From JAVJRN01 sp047635055 (lineage in GTDB: Bacteria > Bacteroidota > Bacteroidia > Cytophagales > Cyclobacteriaceae), in NCBI GenBank assembly GCA_047635055.1, contig JBLIIJ010000172.1, forward strand, positions 1-5,461: a DNA stretch of 5,461 nt, given 5' to 3'. Under the pieces are notes generated by a model, which saw only the letters and a list, made by a program, of their open reading frames with translations, was not told the DNA's origin and did not search any database. Made by a program: the position numbers and the translations under genes. Positions 1 to 5,461 of the stretch are shown one piece after another. Each line of letters begins with the position of its first letter. Within the stretch, counting starts at the first letter, position 1.

Positions 1-1408
1 GCTCGGAAGATGTGATGAATTCAAAAGCTTTGTCGTATTCAGCCATCAACATGTTAGCTGCTGCAAGATTGGCACCTACAGAAGCTTCGTTACTATTCTT
101 ATTACTGGCTATTTCTAACTGTGTAACTGCACTTTCTAACGCTTTCTTCATATCAGCTCCTTCAGAGGCCATTGCCATTTGAATATAAACAGCACCTAAG
201 TTGTTATGAGCAGCCCACGATCCTGATTTCTTTGTAGAAGCCAAGTAGATAGCTTCTTTTTCAGCTAATACAGGGGTCAAAGTTGCTCCAAACATTAATT
301 CCTGAGCATTTAAAGTGTCAACACTAATTTCACCTGCACCAATCTGCTTTGCTAAAATCGCAATTTCAGGATTAGATTTTTTAGGCTTAACAGTAAGAAT
401 TTCAGTTTTTGCTGTTCTTAATCCAGGATAAACTTCTTTTAATAACTTATCATAAAAGGACAAAGTCTTTAATGATTTCTCTTTTTCTTCGAAAGTTCCT
501 GTGCCATTGATGATCTTATTCACTTGTCCTTTAGACTCAACATTAATGCCAGTGTAAGTAATCAGGGCACTCTTTAATGTTCCCCAATTTTGAACAACAG
601 GTTTCAGAATAAACTTAATAGAATCTGATTTTCCCATGTAGTCGTATTTCTTCATCTGCTTTCTGTAATAAGCTTCGATAGATGAAGCTCGATCCTCAGA
701 TAAGTCGCTATTGATGGTTTCGGTACCTTCTGGTGAGTGAGTACCAGTGATAGTAACAGTTCTAGTCACATTCTTTTCAGCAATGAATGCAGACAAATTC
801 TTTGTTTTTTCTCCATTTGATTTACCATCTGTTTCTATTCTTGCATTCAGCGTACTTCTGCCTTGTTCGAAAAAGAAAGAGACCTTTGTCGGAATCAATT
901 CTTCCTTATCATTATAATCATGATCGGCATAAGAAGCAAAAGCAATTGGCTTTGCGAAAGAAGAGGTCATTATTAAACCTTTAGCTACTTCCATTCTTGG
1001 AGAAGTCTTTGCTTTTCCAGACTTAGGATCTGAAGCTACGCCTTCTACGAATAATGTTCCTGGGTTCAAACCATCTTGGTAATCAAAAGAAAAACTTTGG
1101 GTTTTTCTAGAAGTACTAGAGCTACTGTTTGGAAAGTCAGCTGCTTTAAATTCAACTGAACCAACTTTGATTTCTTGATCACCAAATTGATAGATAGTGT
1201 TTATTGTGAATATTTTTCCAGTAGGGAGCATTTTTGGGGGGAGTACCGCAGACAGATCGAATGGTACTTGTCCACCGTGCACCTCTAAAGGATTAGGATT
1301 GACTTGTAGATCTTGATCAGAAGCAAGCTTGACCATCTTGCCAAGCGTACAACTTGAAAGGATTGCTGCGCCAACAAGTACTGCTATCGCCAGGTTAAGT
1401 TTTCTCAT
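1..1408 (-). CDS. OmpA-like / TPR lipoprotein (3' end beyond the window)
   Basis: This gene is open for 469 codons from ATG at 1406-1408 to the left edge with no stop, so its C-terminus is missing. Residues 1-20 form a lipoprotein signal: K3, a hydrophobic run, and lipobox L17-S18-S19-C20. No acidic surface-export signal follows the cysteine, so a periplasm-facing outer-membrane anchor is likely (inference). Residues about 30-140 are a beta-rich region I cannot name. Residues about 170-255 resemble an OmpA C-terminal domain: FFFEQGRSTL at 178-187, SPEG at 225-228, and N233-x2-L-S-x2-R-A-x2-I, which matches the OmpA peptidoglycan-helix pattern. The aspartate that contacts diaminopimelate in OmpA aligns with a serine here (S225). 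Residues about 382-469 look like TPR helices (WAAHNNLGAVY near 398-408). OmpA/TPR proteins of this sort are common in Bacteroidota; a structural envelope role is inferred and the exact function is unknown. It is transcribed divergently from pspC. Confidence 0.88.
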   Translation of the reverse strand, partial: MRKLNLAIAVLVGAAILSSCTLGKMVKLASDQDLQVNPNPLEVHGGQVPFDLSAVLPPKMLPTGKIFTINTIYQFGDQEIKVGSVEFKAADFPNSSSSTSRKTQSFSFDYQDGLNPGTLFVEGVASDPKSGKAKTSPRMEVAKGLIMTSSFAKPIAFASYADHDYNDKEELIPTKVSFFFEQGRSTLNARIETDGKSNGEKTKNLSAFIAEKNVTRTVTITGTHSPEGTETINSDLSEDRASSIEAYYRKQMKKYDYMGKSDSIKFILKPVVQNWGTLKSALITYTGINVESKGQVNKIINGTGTFEEKEKSLKTLSFYDKLLKEVYPGLRTAKTEILTVKPKKSNPEIAILAKQIGAGEISVDTLNAQELMFGATLTPVLAEKEAIYLASTKKSGSWAAHNNLGAVYIQMAMASEGADMKKALESAVTQLEIASNKNSNEASVGANLAAANMLMAEYDKAFEFITSSE

Positions 1409-1495
1409 TAGGATAATTTTTAAAATTTCAGTTATAACAATGTTCGTTTCTACGATAATAACTGCAATATTACTTAAAATAATAGTTAGTTCTTA

Positions 1496-1533
1496 TTTGG
1501 TTTCGCAAATTCTATGCGCATTTATTAGATTTG
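1496..1533 (+). promoter_or_regulatory. Candidate Bacteroidota-type promoter of pspC
   Basis: TAGATTTG at 1526-1533 fits the Bacteroidota housekeeping -7 consensus TAnnTTTG exactly. A TTTG at 1496-1499 could serve as the -33 element, but the 26-nt spacing is longer than the usual 17-23 nt, which weakens the call. Transcription would begin near 1540 and leave a leader of only about 14 nt before the ATG at 1554. The location fits the shorter pspC start. In AT-rich DNA such a match can arise by chance. Confidence 0.35.
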
Positions 1534-1534
1534 C
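1505..1534. repeat. Inverted repeat with inner palindrome, possible operator
   Basis: The arms GCAAAT (1505-1510) and ATTTGC (1529-1534) are perfect inverted repeats separated by 18 nt, and the right arm overlaps the candidate -7 box. Between them lies the 8-bp palindrome ATGCGCAT (1514-1521), whose centre is 2 bp off the centre of the outer arms, so the two are not one dyad. Position within a promoter suggests a protein-binding site, but this is inference and no regulator family is recognised. Confidence 0.3.
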
Positions 1535-1553
1535 TTTAAACAACAAGTTTATA

Positions 1554-1763
1554 ATGCAAAGGTTTATAGAAAATTATGCTTTCGGTGTTTGTACTAAACT
1601 AGGTGAGAAGATGCGGATTCCAACCTCTAGTATTCGGATGTTTTTTATTTATACATCTTTCCTCGCCTTTGGCTCACCAATTTTAGTTTACTTATCATTA
1701 GCATTTATTATGAATTTTCGTAAAATGTATAGAAGAAGAGACAACTCTGTCTGGTATTATTAA
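1554..1763 (+). CDS. PspC-domain small membrane protein
   Basis: This 69-aa protein matches the short PspC-domain proteins of Bacteroidota. Near the N-terminus it has F-I-E-N-x-A-F-G-V-C (residues 4-13), then LGEKM, then a segment typical of the family, S-I-R-M-F-F-I-Y-T-S-F (26-36), leading into a transmembrane stretch at about 29-53 that contains the FGSP motif (39-42). It ends with a basic patch (RKMYRRR, 56-62) and an aromatic tail (VWYY). In proteobacteria PspC is an inner-membrane partner in the phage-shock envelope-stress response; here no other psp gene is nearby, so that role is not established. The frame stays open upstream to an ATG at 1329, but that extension overlaps the start of the divergent lipoprotein gene and lacks family similarity. 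The ATG at 1554 gives the usual family length. Its stop lies 1 nt from the convergent glycosyltransferase stop. Confidence 0.85.
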   Translation: MQRFIENYAFGVCTKLGEKMRIPTSSIRMFFIYTSFLAFGSPILVYLSLAFIMNFRKMYRRRDNSVWYY

Positions 1764-1764
1764 T

Positions 1765-2748
1765 TCAAAGTTCATCGAATGTTCTTTTTCCTCTTAAATA
1801 ATATTCTGACACAATTGATTTAGTGAAGTAGTTTTTATTGTGTCTATTGAATGAATCCTTTTCTTTTTTATGTTTGATAAAAGCAATCCATGCTTTAATC
1901 ACAGCTGAACCGTGTTTTGAGCCTAACTTTACACCTAATAAAGTAGCTGCAGCTAAATCTAAGAAAACTCTCAAGAACAAAATGGGCATTAAACTAGACG
2001 CGGGTAAGTTTTTGTAAAGGGTCAACAGATTGTTCCGTATGTTCAAAAAAGTTTTCTTCGGGCTTTGCTTATTCAATGTGCCTCCACCAACGTGATACAC
2101 GGTTGATTTTGGTTGATACTTGATTTGATATCCTCTATTATTGAGTCTCCAGCAAAGGTCGATCTCTTCCATGTGAGCAAAAAAGGAATTATCAAACCCT
2201 CCAATATCCTTAAATACTTTTGCTCTGATAATAAAACAAGCGCCTGTTGCCCAAAAAATCTGTGTAGGATCCTCATATTGTCCGACATCCTTTTCAAGAG
2301 TATTAAAAATTCTTCCTCGACAAAATGGATAACCTAATTTATCGATGTAGCCGCCGGCTGCTCCAGCATATTCAAATCTATCCTTATTGTTGAAGTCTTT
2401 GATTTTTGGTTGGGCGGCAGCTACTTCACCTTCTTTTTCAAGCAGACTTATGAGAGGATATGTCCAATCGTCGGTAACCTCGACATCAGAGTTTAACAGT
2501 ATTATAAACTCGTTCGGTAAATCTTTCAAAGCTTGGTTATAACCTCCAGCATAACCGAAATTTTCCTCTAGCTCTATGACTCTAATTCTATCCGCGAATT
2601 TTTTTAGAATTTCTAGTGAATTGTCTGTTGATTTATTGTCGGCGACTATTAAATCACAATTGTAGGTGTACGCTATTAAGGTTGGTAAGAATTGATCAAG
2701 AAAATGTGCTCCGTTGTAATTGAGAATTACGACAGCAGTACTTGACAT
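1765..2748 (-). CDS. Family 2 glycosyltransferase, WbbL/rhamnosyltransferase-like
   Basis: This 327-aa protein is a complete GT-A fold family 2 glycosyltransferase, predicted to move a sugar from a nucleotide-sugar onto a lipid-linked or envelope glycan at the cytoplasmic face of the inner membrane. Visible motifs are VVILNYNG at 6-13, the nucleotide-binding DNKSTDNS at 37-44, ENFGYAGGYN at 62-71, and NSD at 86-88 in the DxD metal-binding position, a common variant. Further on are WATGACFIIR at 166-175, GGFD at 183-186, the acceptor/catalytic motif HMEEIDLCWR at 192-201, and H219-V-G-G-G. A hydrophobic segment near 253-275 may aid membrane association. The order of motifs resembles WbbL-type rhamnosyltransferases, but the sugar cannot be read from sequence. 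Its ATG overlaps the stop of the upstream ybaB gene by one base (TAATG), so it is probably translationally coupled and the last gene of the operon. No polysaccharide cluster surrounds it. Confidence 0.93.
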   Translation of the reverse strand: MSSTAVVILNYNGAHFLDQFLPTLIAYTYNCDLIVADNKSTDNSLEILKKFADRIRVIELEENFGYAGGYNQALKDLPNEFIILLNSDVEVTDDWTYPLISLLEKEGEVAAAQPKIKDFNNKDRFEYAGAAGGYIDKLGYPFCRGRIFNTLEKDVGQYEDPTQIFWATGACFIIRAKVFKDIGGFDNSFFAHMEEIDLCWRLNNRGYQIKYQPKSTVYHVGGGTLNKQSPKKTFLNIRNNLLTLYKNLPASSLMPILFLRVFLDLAAATLLGVKLGSKHGSAVIKAWIAFIKHKKEKDSFNRHNKNYFTKSIVSEYYLRGKRTFDEL

Positions 2749-2750
2749 TA
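2746..2750 (-). other. TAATG stop/start overlap of ybaB and glycosyltransferase
   Basis: Read on the minus strand, the TAA stop of ybaB (2748-2750) shares its last A with the ATG of the glycosyltransferase (2746-2748). Such overlaps usually reflect termination-reinitiation coupling. It also fixes the glycosyltransferase start, because VVILNYNG begins six residues in, as expected for the family. Confidence 0.75.
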
Positions 2751-3080
2751 CATCATGCTGTTTATGTCAAACCCAGGAATATTTGGTATCATGCCTTGTG
2801 TAGCATTTTTCATATGCTCCTTTGATTTTATATCGACTTCAATCATTGCTTTATTCACAGCTGCTACAATGAGATCTTTCATCATATCAGCATCATCTGC
2901 ATTGATTATTGATGGGTCAATAGTAAGGTTGATGATCTCTTTTTGCCCATTAACCTTTGCAATTACCATTCCAGCCCCAGATTCGCTTTGTGCTGTGATA
3001 CCTTTTAATTCATCTTGGGCGTCTTTCATCTTAGATTGAACATCTTTTAACTGACCCATCATTTTCATCATATCGAACAT
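2748..3080 (-). CDS. ybaB: YbaB/EbfC family nucleoid-associated protein
   Basis: This 110-aa protein has the normal length and order of YbaB/EbfC DNA-binding proteins. A methionine-rich start (MFDMMKMMGQLK) opens an amphipathic helix to about residue 28. The central beta region carries SGAGMV and VNGQKEIINLTIDP (about 34-56), the family's most conserved part. A long second helix (about 62-98) follows, and the tail is rich in Pro, Gly and Met (GMIPNIPGF). Family members form dimers with a tweezer-like shape and bind DNA with little sequence specificity, so a nucleoid role is likely. In many bacteria ybaB lies beside dnaX and recR; here it lies 12 nt downstream of a secreted T9SS protein gene and overlaps a glycosyltransferase gene. 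The start is chosen because the MFDMM opening is typical. No Shine-Dalgarno sequence is seen. Confidence 0.94.
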   Translation of the reverse strand: MFDMMKMMGQLKDVQSKMKDAQDELKGITAQSESGAGMVIAKVNGQKEIINLTIDPSIINADDADMMKDLIVAAVNKAMIEVDIKSKEHMKNATQGMIPNIPGFDINSMM

Positions 3081-3092
3081 AAATGCAAAGAA

Positions 3093-4703
3093 TTAATTTT
3101 TTATTAATACAAAGCTACCTACTTGCTTTTGAATCTCACCTTCAATATTAAATTGAATCTTGTAACTATAAGTACCAGCTGGGGCAATTTCGTCTTTTAT
3201 GTAACCATCCCATCCTAGCCAAGGTTGCGTTGAATGGTATATATTTTTTCCCCACCGGTCGAATATAAACAGCTGACCATCAATATTTGGGAGGCCAAAA
3301 AATTCATATAAATCGTTTAAACCATCATTATTTGGCGTAAAGGCATTTGGCGTATGAATTATGAATTTATAGGTACTCTTTAATTCATTGGAAAATATCT
3401 TCACACCAGATTCAATTGTATAGCTTGATCTAATACTTTGGACATTACCAAGTTCAGGAAATAGCTTAATATCAGTTGCAAACGATGCTGTTATTGATGA
3501 GGTGCTGTCTTGATTATATAGAATAATCAAGGAATCAGTTATCGATGCGGAAAGCATCGGACGTATTTGATTTGTTCTTAAGATGTTATTTTCTCTATCC
3601 TTTGATACTATGGCCTGATATGGAGGAGTGACAACAGTACTCCATATGACTTGACTACAGCTATCTATTTTATCCACTTTATATTGATAAAATCTATTGC
3701 CAAAAATATTCTCGTCCAAAAATGAATTTTGAGTAGTATCTAAAATGATGAACGCATCATTATTTGCCGATCTTGAAATTACATGATTCCAGGAGGTTTC
3801 GGGAAGCATAATGCGGATATTGTCACCTATATATGTGGCGTACACATTTTTAAGATCATCATAATGTCGGACAGGAACATTACAAAATTGGCTGCTATTT
3901 ACTGTCAAATTATCGCAAGCATTGATTGATTTTATTTGAACACAATATTTGGAAAAATCTAAGTCTTGCAAGGATATTATTATCGAAATACTGTCTTTTA
4001 AGCTGCCTTCGTAAAAATTAACAAATGAATTAGCATTATCTAGCGAATAGCTTAGTTCATACTTAACCGAATGATTAAATAGGCCAGTCACCGAAAGTTG
4101 ATAAAAGCCTTTGCAAGCTTCTTGCAAATAGATACTATCTATTTTTGGAGTCGACAATGGTTGGAAAAAAGGTACTGACTTAGTCAAGCTGCCGCAATCT
4201 TTATTGAAAGAGTCATTAAAAAGACCTCTTATATTTACGTCGTTACTATTACCTCGAACAATATTAAATGACTTTTGCTTTGTGATGAAAAAACTATCTA
4301 GGGACGAGTATTGGTACAAATCATAGTTATCATCGGTAATTGATATATTGAAAGAAGAATTTTCACATAGGAAAATGTCAAATTGAGGTTGCCGGCTATC
4401 TATTAGGGTGAATAAAATTGTGTCAGATTTTGGCTTAACATCTTCCCCTACAAACTGCACTATTTTATAAATCCCTGGACTATTGTAGGTGTAAAATGTA
4501 TCTAAACTTTCCTCAATTCCATCTTCATAAGAATACAGTCTACTAATATTGCCAAACGTATCGAGCTGAGTTATATGGACTGTTGTTGGATTACAACCTT
4601 TATTATAATCAATAGAGAATCTACCTAGTGGGCTCAATATTTGAGCACTAGCGATCGCGTAGATGGTGATTAATGTAATTGATATGTAAATCCTCAAGAT
4701 CAT
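3093..4703 (-). CDS. Secreted T9SS cargo with gliding-motility (type B) C-terminal domain
   Basis: This 536-aa protein starts with a Sec signal peptide (R4 then a hydrophobic run, probable cleavage after A18-S-A20 before Q21). Residues about 28-105 look like a degenerate PKD/Ig-like beta domain. The middle (about 108-449) is beta-rich, Ser/Asn/Asp-rich and contains scattered cysteines; I recognise no enzyme motif there. Residues about 450-536 form the CHU_C gliding-motility-associated C-terminal domain: PNAFTPNNDGLND (452-464), FDRWG (481-485), WLGWDG (495-500), PAGTYSY (508-514), ending FVLIKN. Such domains target proteins through the outer membrane by the type IX secretion system for release or surface attachment. 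The cargo role is unknown; adhesin or surface structural protein is a guess. It lies 25 nt after hisS and 12 nt before ybaB, so it is probably co-transcribed with both. ATG at 4701-4703 is chosen because the signal peptide begins there. Confidence 0.92.
   Translation of the reverse strand: MILRIYISITLITIYAIASAQILSPLGRFSIDYNKGCNPTTVHITQLDTFGNISRLYSYEDGIEESLDTFYTYNSPGIYKIVQFVGEDVKPKSDTILFTLIDSRQPQFDIFLCENSSFNISITDDNYDLYQYSSLDSFFITKQKSFNIVRGNSNDVNIRGLFNDSFNKDCGSLTKSVPFFQPLSTPKIDSIYLQEACKGFYQLSVTGLFNHSVKYELSYSLDNANSFVNFYEGSLKDSISIIISLQDLDFSKYCVQIKSINACDNLTVNSSQFCNVPVRHYDDLKNVYATYIGDNIRIMLPETSWNHVISRSANNDAFIILDTTQNSFLDENIFGNRFYQYKVDKIDSCSQVIWSTVVTPPYQAIVSKDRENNILRTNQIRPMLSASITDSLIILYNQDSTSSITASFATDIKLFPELGNVQSIRSSYTIESGVKIFSNELKSTYKFIIHTPNAFTPNNDGLNDLYEFFGLPNIDGQLFIFDRWGKNIYHSTQPWLGWDGYIKDEIAPAGTYSYKIQFNIEGEIQKQVGSFVLIKN
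3509..3531. repeat. 9-bp perfect inverted repeat inside the T9SS cargo gene
   Basis: CTTGATTAT (3509-3517) and ATAATCAAG (3523-3531) are perfect inverted repeats with a 5-nt spacer. The site encodes the LIILYNQ part of the cargo protein, so it could be a chance product of AT-rich coding sequence. A second, shorter dyad follows 11 nt later (3543-3559). Confidence 0.5.
3543..3559. repeat. 6-bp inverted repeat inside the T9SS cargo gene
   Basis: CGATGC (3543-3548) and GCATCG (3554-3559) flank a 5-nt loop and would form a small GC-richer hairpin in the mRNA. It lies just beside the 9-bp dyad at 3509-3531. There is no T-run after it on either strand, so it is not a factor-independent terminator. 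Confidence 0.4.
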
Positions 4704-4715
4704 ATTGCAATAAAG

Positions 4716-4730
4716 AGAACGATCCGTTCT
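4716..4730 (-). other. Hairpin over the hisS stop codon, before the T9SS cargo gene
   Basis: AGAACG (4716-4721) and CGTTCT (4725-4730) form a perfect 6-bp stem with a 3-nt loop. It covers most of the hisS stop codon (4729-4731) and ends 12 nt before the cargo ATG. On the minus strand it is followed by CTTTATTG rather than a run of T, so it is a poor factor-independent terminator. It could tune read-through, mRNA processing or initiation of the next gene, which is inference; chance is possible. Confidence 0.35.
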
Positions 4731-5461
4731 ATAGTTGAGTAGGTTTTAAAACGCTAATTATTTCACTTATTGTCATTTCCTTTTGATCACCTGTTTCCAT
4801 GTTCTTTAACGTGTATCTTTTTTTAGCTATTTCTTCTGACCCAATAATTAAAGTGTGTCTAGCGGCTATTTTATTTGCATATGCCATTTGCTTTTTTATT
4901 TTCACAACGTCAGGATAGAGAAAGACCTTAATTCCAGAACGGCGAAGACTGTTCAATACCATAACTCCATGATTTAAGGACTCTTGATCAAAATGGCCGA
5001 TCACAACATCTATTTCATTGCCAAGTAAATTAGGGAAAAGGTTTTTTTCCTCTAGCACATCCATTATTCTGTCGAGACCAAAAGAGATACCTACTCCTGA
5101 AATATTTGATAAACCGAATACCCCAGTTAGATTATCATAACGACCACCTCCACAAATACTTCCGATATTGACATCTTTTGCTTTTACTTCGAAAATCATT
5201 CCCGTATAATAGGAGAGTCCTCTAGCCAAACTAAAATCCAATTCAACTTTAGGTTTTTCAATTACCTGAGTGAGTAAGTCAAAAAAGATTGTCAAGTCCT
5301 TAATTCCTTTATTTTCTGGCAGAAGGTTATTTAGTCTAGTAAGTAACACCTCGACATTTGCATTATCGTTAGAAGAGGTTAATTCAAAATAGTTAGTCAA
5401 CTTGCTTTCCTCTGCGCCAAGCTCCAATAGCTCATTGTGAACCTTCTCTTGGGGAACTTTA
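4729..5461 (-). CDS. hisS: Histidyl-tRNA synthetase, C-terminal part (start beyond the window)
   Basis: This cytoplasmic enzyme charges tRNA-His with histidine. The reading frame is open to the right edge, giving 243 complete codons, about the C-terminal half of a typical bacterial class II HisRS; the N-terminal half with motifs 1 and 2 lies outside. A TTG at 5425-5427 could be misread as a start, but the frame continues upstream with HisRS-like sequence (KVPQEKVHNELLELGAEE). Numbering from the first complete codon, the histidine-binding loop ARGLSYYTG is at 79-87, GGGRYD at 104-109, and class II motif 3, GVGISFGLDR, with its ATP-binding arginine, at 122-131. From about 146 the anticodon-binding alpha/beta domain follows (IDVVIGHF, then GIKVFLYPD and the HTLIIGSEE strand). 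All expected catalytic residues in this half are present. It is the first visible gene of the leftward operon; its promoter is outside. Confidence 0.96.
   Translation of the reverse strand, partial: KVPQEKVHNELLELGAEESKLTNYFELTSSNDNANVEVLLTRLNNLLPENKGIKDLTIFFDLLTQVIEKPKVELDFSLARGLSYYTGMIFEVKAKDVNIGSICGGGRYDNLTGVFGLSNISGVGISFGLDRIMDVLEEKNLFPNLLGNEIDVVIGHFDQESLNHGVMVLNSLRRSGIKVFLYPDVVKIKKQMAYANKIAARHTLIIGSEEIAKKRYTLKNMETGDQKEMTISEIISVLKPTQL

Larger units (their letters stand above)
1409..1553. other. Divergent intergenic region between lipoprotein gene and pspC
   Basis: This roughly 145-nt AT-rich spacer should hold the promoters for both the minus-strand lipoprotein gene and the plus-strand pspC. 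On the plus strand it contains a match to the Bacteroidota -7 consensus (TAGATTTG, 1526-1533), a perfect 8-bp palindrome (ATGCGCAT, 1514-1521), and a GCAAAT/ATTTGC inverted repeat (1505-1510 and 1529-1534). On the minus strand I found no exact TAnnTTTG box, only near matches, so the lipoprotein promoter is not located. No Shine-Dalgarno sequence precedes either start, as is usual in this phylum. Confidence 0.6.

Noticed and set aside
787..984. Plus-strand open frame of 65 codons
   Set aside because: It lies wholly within the well-supported lipoprotein coding sequence on the other strand, and its product has no recognisable domain.
1329..1553. N-terminal extension of the pspC reading frame, starting at ATG 1329 or 1440
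   Set aside because: It overlaps the divergent lipoprotein start or covers the promoter spacer, has no PspC similarity, and would make the protein far longer than the usual family length of about 65-75 aa.
1764..1830. Possible terminator at the convergent pspC/glycosyltransferase junction
   Set aside because: Only a 3-bp CAT/ATG stem could be drawn near the stops, which is too weak to call.
2073..2337. Overlapping open frames of 74 codons on both strands
   Set aside because: Both lie inside the glycosyltransferase gene, across conserved family motifs; they are shadows of its codon pattern.
2755..3039. Plus-strand hydrophobic open frame of 94 codons
   Set aside because: It is antisense to the conserved ybaB gene; the apparent hydrophobicity comes from reading its acidic and lysine-rich codons in reverse.
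5425..5427. TTG as the start of a short 232-aa hisS product
   Set aside because: The frame continues to the window edge with HisRS-like sequence, and the catalytic domain needs the upstream half, so the TTG is an internal leucine codon.
1..5461. Mobile element, CRISPR array, tRNA/rRNA, toxin-antitoxin or defence system
   Set aside because: No transposase or integrase motifs, no regularly spaced direct repeats, no RNA gene signature and no paired small genes were seen on either strand.

Overview
The window looks like chromosomal DNA of a Bacteroidota bacterium, most plausibly a Cytophagales-type gliding or T9SS-bearing relative. The strongest sign is a secreted protein ending in the gliding-motility-associated (CHU_C, type B) C-terminal sorting domain, a domain tied to the type IX secretion system that is found only in this phylum and close relatives. 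Supporting signs are the AT-rich sequence, the absence of Shine-Dalgarno sequences before the starts, a short Bacteroidota-style PspC protein, and an OmpA/TPR lipoprotein of a kind common in this phylum. The class-level placement is an inference.

Layout. From the right edge, four genes run leftwards on the minus strand with almost no space between them: hisS (histidyl-tRNA synthetase, start beyond the window), a T9SS-type secreted protein of 536 aa, a YbaB/EbfC nucleoid-associated protein, and a WbbL-like family 2 glycosyltransferase. The gaps are 25 nt, 12 nt and a 1-nt stop/start overlap, which fits one transcript. One nucleotide beyond the glycosyltransferase stop lies the stop of a convergent plus-strand gene, a 69-aa PspC-domain membrane protein. 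This in turn is divergent from a large minus-strand outer-membrane-type lipoprotein with an OmpA-like domain and TPR-like helices, whose 3' end runs off the left edge. The pspC/lipoprotein divergent spacer (about 145 nt) is the only real intergenic region. It holds a candidate Bacteroidota -7 box and short dyad symmetries. No gap exceeds 300 bases.

How the genes relate. hisS and ybaB are housekeeping (translation, nucleoid). The glycosyltransferase, the T9SS cargo, the PspC protein and the OmpA/TPR lipoprotein all concern the envelope. No mobile element, CRISPR array, RNA gene or defence system was seen. The window reads as ordinary core genome of this phylum. The main curiosities are the embedding of a large secreted T9SS protein between hisS and ybaB, the non-canonical OmpA peptidoglycan motif, and the dyad-rich divergent promoter region.
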